Source: Bremerella sp. P1
Lineage (GTDB): Bacteria; Planctomycetota; Planctomycetia; Pirellulales; Pirellulaceae
Assembly: GCF_028748185.1 (NCBI RefSeq)
Contig: NZ_CP118164.1
Coordinates: 1,178,001 to 1,242,000, forward strand
DNA: 64,000 bases
Direction: 5' to 3'
The notes below the pieces were generated by a model. It saw nothing but the letters and a program-made list of their open reading frames with translations. It was not told the origin of the DNA and ran no database searches. Below are positions 63,462 through 64,000 of this stretch, piece by piece (the first letter of the stretch is position 1; every line of letters begins with the position of its first letter). The position numbers and the translations under genes were made by a program.

Positions 63462-64000
63462 ATGCTGCGAATCATCTCCTTCCTGTACGCCGTATCTGCC
63501 TATTTAGGCTTCTTGGCAATCGTCACGTATTTCATGGCTTTCCTGGCCGGCATGATCGTTCCGATCACTGTCGATACCCCTTCGCAGCTTCCCCTGGCCG
63601 CTGCGATCGCTATCGACATTGGCCTCATTTCGCTCTTCGCTGCCCAACATTCGATCATGGCGCGGCCAGCATTTAAGCGGATGTGGACAAAGATTGTCCC
63701 CGAGCCAATCGAGCGAGCCACGTATGTTTGGGCCTCGAATATCGTCCTGGGAATCGTCCTGTTCTGCTGGCAAGGTATCGACATGGTCATCTGGGACATC
63801 CAGCAGCCAGCGCTGCGAATCACGATGTGGGCACTCTACGTGATTGGGTTCCTGATGGTGCCGGTGGTGAGCCTGATGATTAACCACTTCGACCTGTTCG
63901 GCCTGCGACAAGCCTGGCTGCACCTGAACGAGAAGGAATACCAGCCGCTCCCATTCCGTACTCCGCTGCTGTACGCCCTCGTGCGACACCCGCTGTACGT
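63462..64000 (+). CDS. MddA/isoprenylcysteine-methyltransferase-like membrane protein (3' end outside window)
   Basis: About 179 residues seen from ATG 63462; C-terminus lies past the window. At least five hydrophobic segments. AQHSIMARPAFKRMWTKIVP and ERATYVWASNIVLG strongly recall methanethiol S-methyltransferase (MddA), which makes dimethyl sulfide from methanethiol, and NnrU-type relatives; the final segment LLYALVRHPLYV is the start of the SAM-binding RHPxY motif of isoprenylcysteine methyltransferases. Divergent from the TetR gene with shared operator-like repeats, so likely repressed by it. Dimethyl sulfide production is an inference. Confidence 0.82.
   Translation, partial: MLRIISFLYAVSAYLGFLAIVTYFMAFLAGMIVPITVDTPSQLPLAAAIAIDIGLISLFAAQHSIMARPAFKRMWTKIVPEPIERATYVWASNIVLGIVLFCWQGIDMVIWDIQQPALRITMWALYVIGFLMVPVVSLMINHFDLFGLRQAWLHLNEKEYQPLPFRTPLLYALVRHPLY

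Overview
The window looks like a chromosomal segment of a marine-type planctomycete, probably of the Pirellulaceae (Blastopirellula/Bremerella/Rhodopirellula group). This is inferred from gene content: six formylglycine-type sulfatases, four prepilin-like DUF1559 proteins each paired with a small regulatory-like lipoprotein, PQQ-propeller, YHYH and PIG-L proteins, Gfo/Idh/MocA oxidoreductases with Tat-like leaders, and membrane proteins with an N-terminal NP[YF]xxP motif. Housekeeping genes (pyrB, argG, mscL, a Prc-type protease) are interspersed. No rRNA, tRNA, CRISPR array, insertion sequence or phage gene was found.

Layout. 1-7.7 kb: 3' part of pyrB missing at the window edge, an orphan NodT-type outer-membrane factor with a palindromic element before its start, a lipoprotein, a tandemly duplicated ABC-2 permease, and a DUF1559/lipoprotein pair. 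8.3-18.6 kb: a sugar-degradation locus with a PL9-like beta-helix lyase and a Gfo/Idh/MocA enzyme on the plus strand facing a minus-strand run of three sulfatases and a sialate O-acetylesterase, with a divergent XylR-type (LacI sensor plus AraC domain) regulator. 18.8-28.9 kb: a papain-fold-like protein, a YpfJ-type zinc peptidase, two secreted alpha/beta esterases, a beta-barrel protein, a repeat-rich secreted protein, a YHYH protein, a small tyrosine phosphatase, a PhyH oxygenase, an amidohydrolase and a DUF1232 protein. 29.1-31.4 kb: a sulfatase fused to an SMP-30/gluconolactonase propeller. 32-41.6 kb: another DUF1559 pair, argG, two related membrane proteins around a TPR protein that carries an in-frame stop before a second membrane segment, an iduronate-sulfatase-like enzyme and an SDR.

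41.8-48 kb: a trypsin/PDZ protease followed by a catalytically dead relative whose PDZ domain sits inside the protease fold, a DUF4404 protein, and two tandem lipoprotein-DUF1559 modules. 48-55 kb: membrane protein, PQQ propeller protein, a sulfatase with a CxAxR motif, a YheT-type hydrolase and an FHA-GAF-AAA sigma-54 activator. 55.3-64 kb: Prc-type protease, zinc-ribbon protein, a PIG-L deacetylase/NagB-like isomerase/membrane protein run, MscL with a zinc-ribbon tail, a permuted papain-like hydrolase coupled to an alpha/beta hydrolase, and a TetR regulator divergent from an MddA-like membrane methyltransferase.

The clearest collective function is breakdown of sulfated, acetylated, probably uronate-containing polysaccharide: lyase, sulfatases and esterase strip the polymer, the oxidoreductase acts on a released sugar, and the XylR-type protein is placed to sense a sugar and switch the locus on. 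All functional calls rest on reading motifs and alignments by eye; no database search was run.
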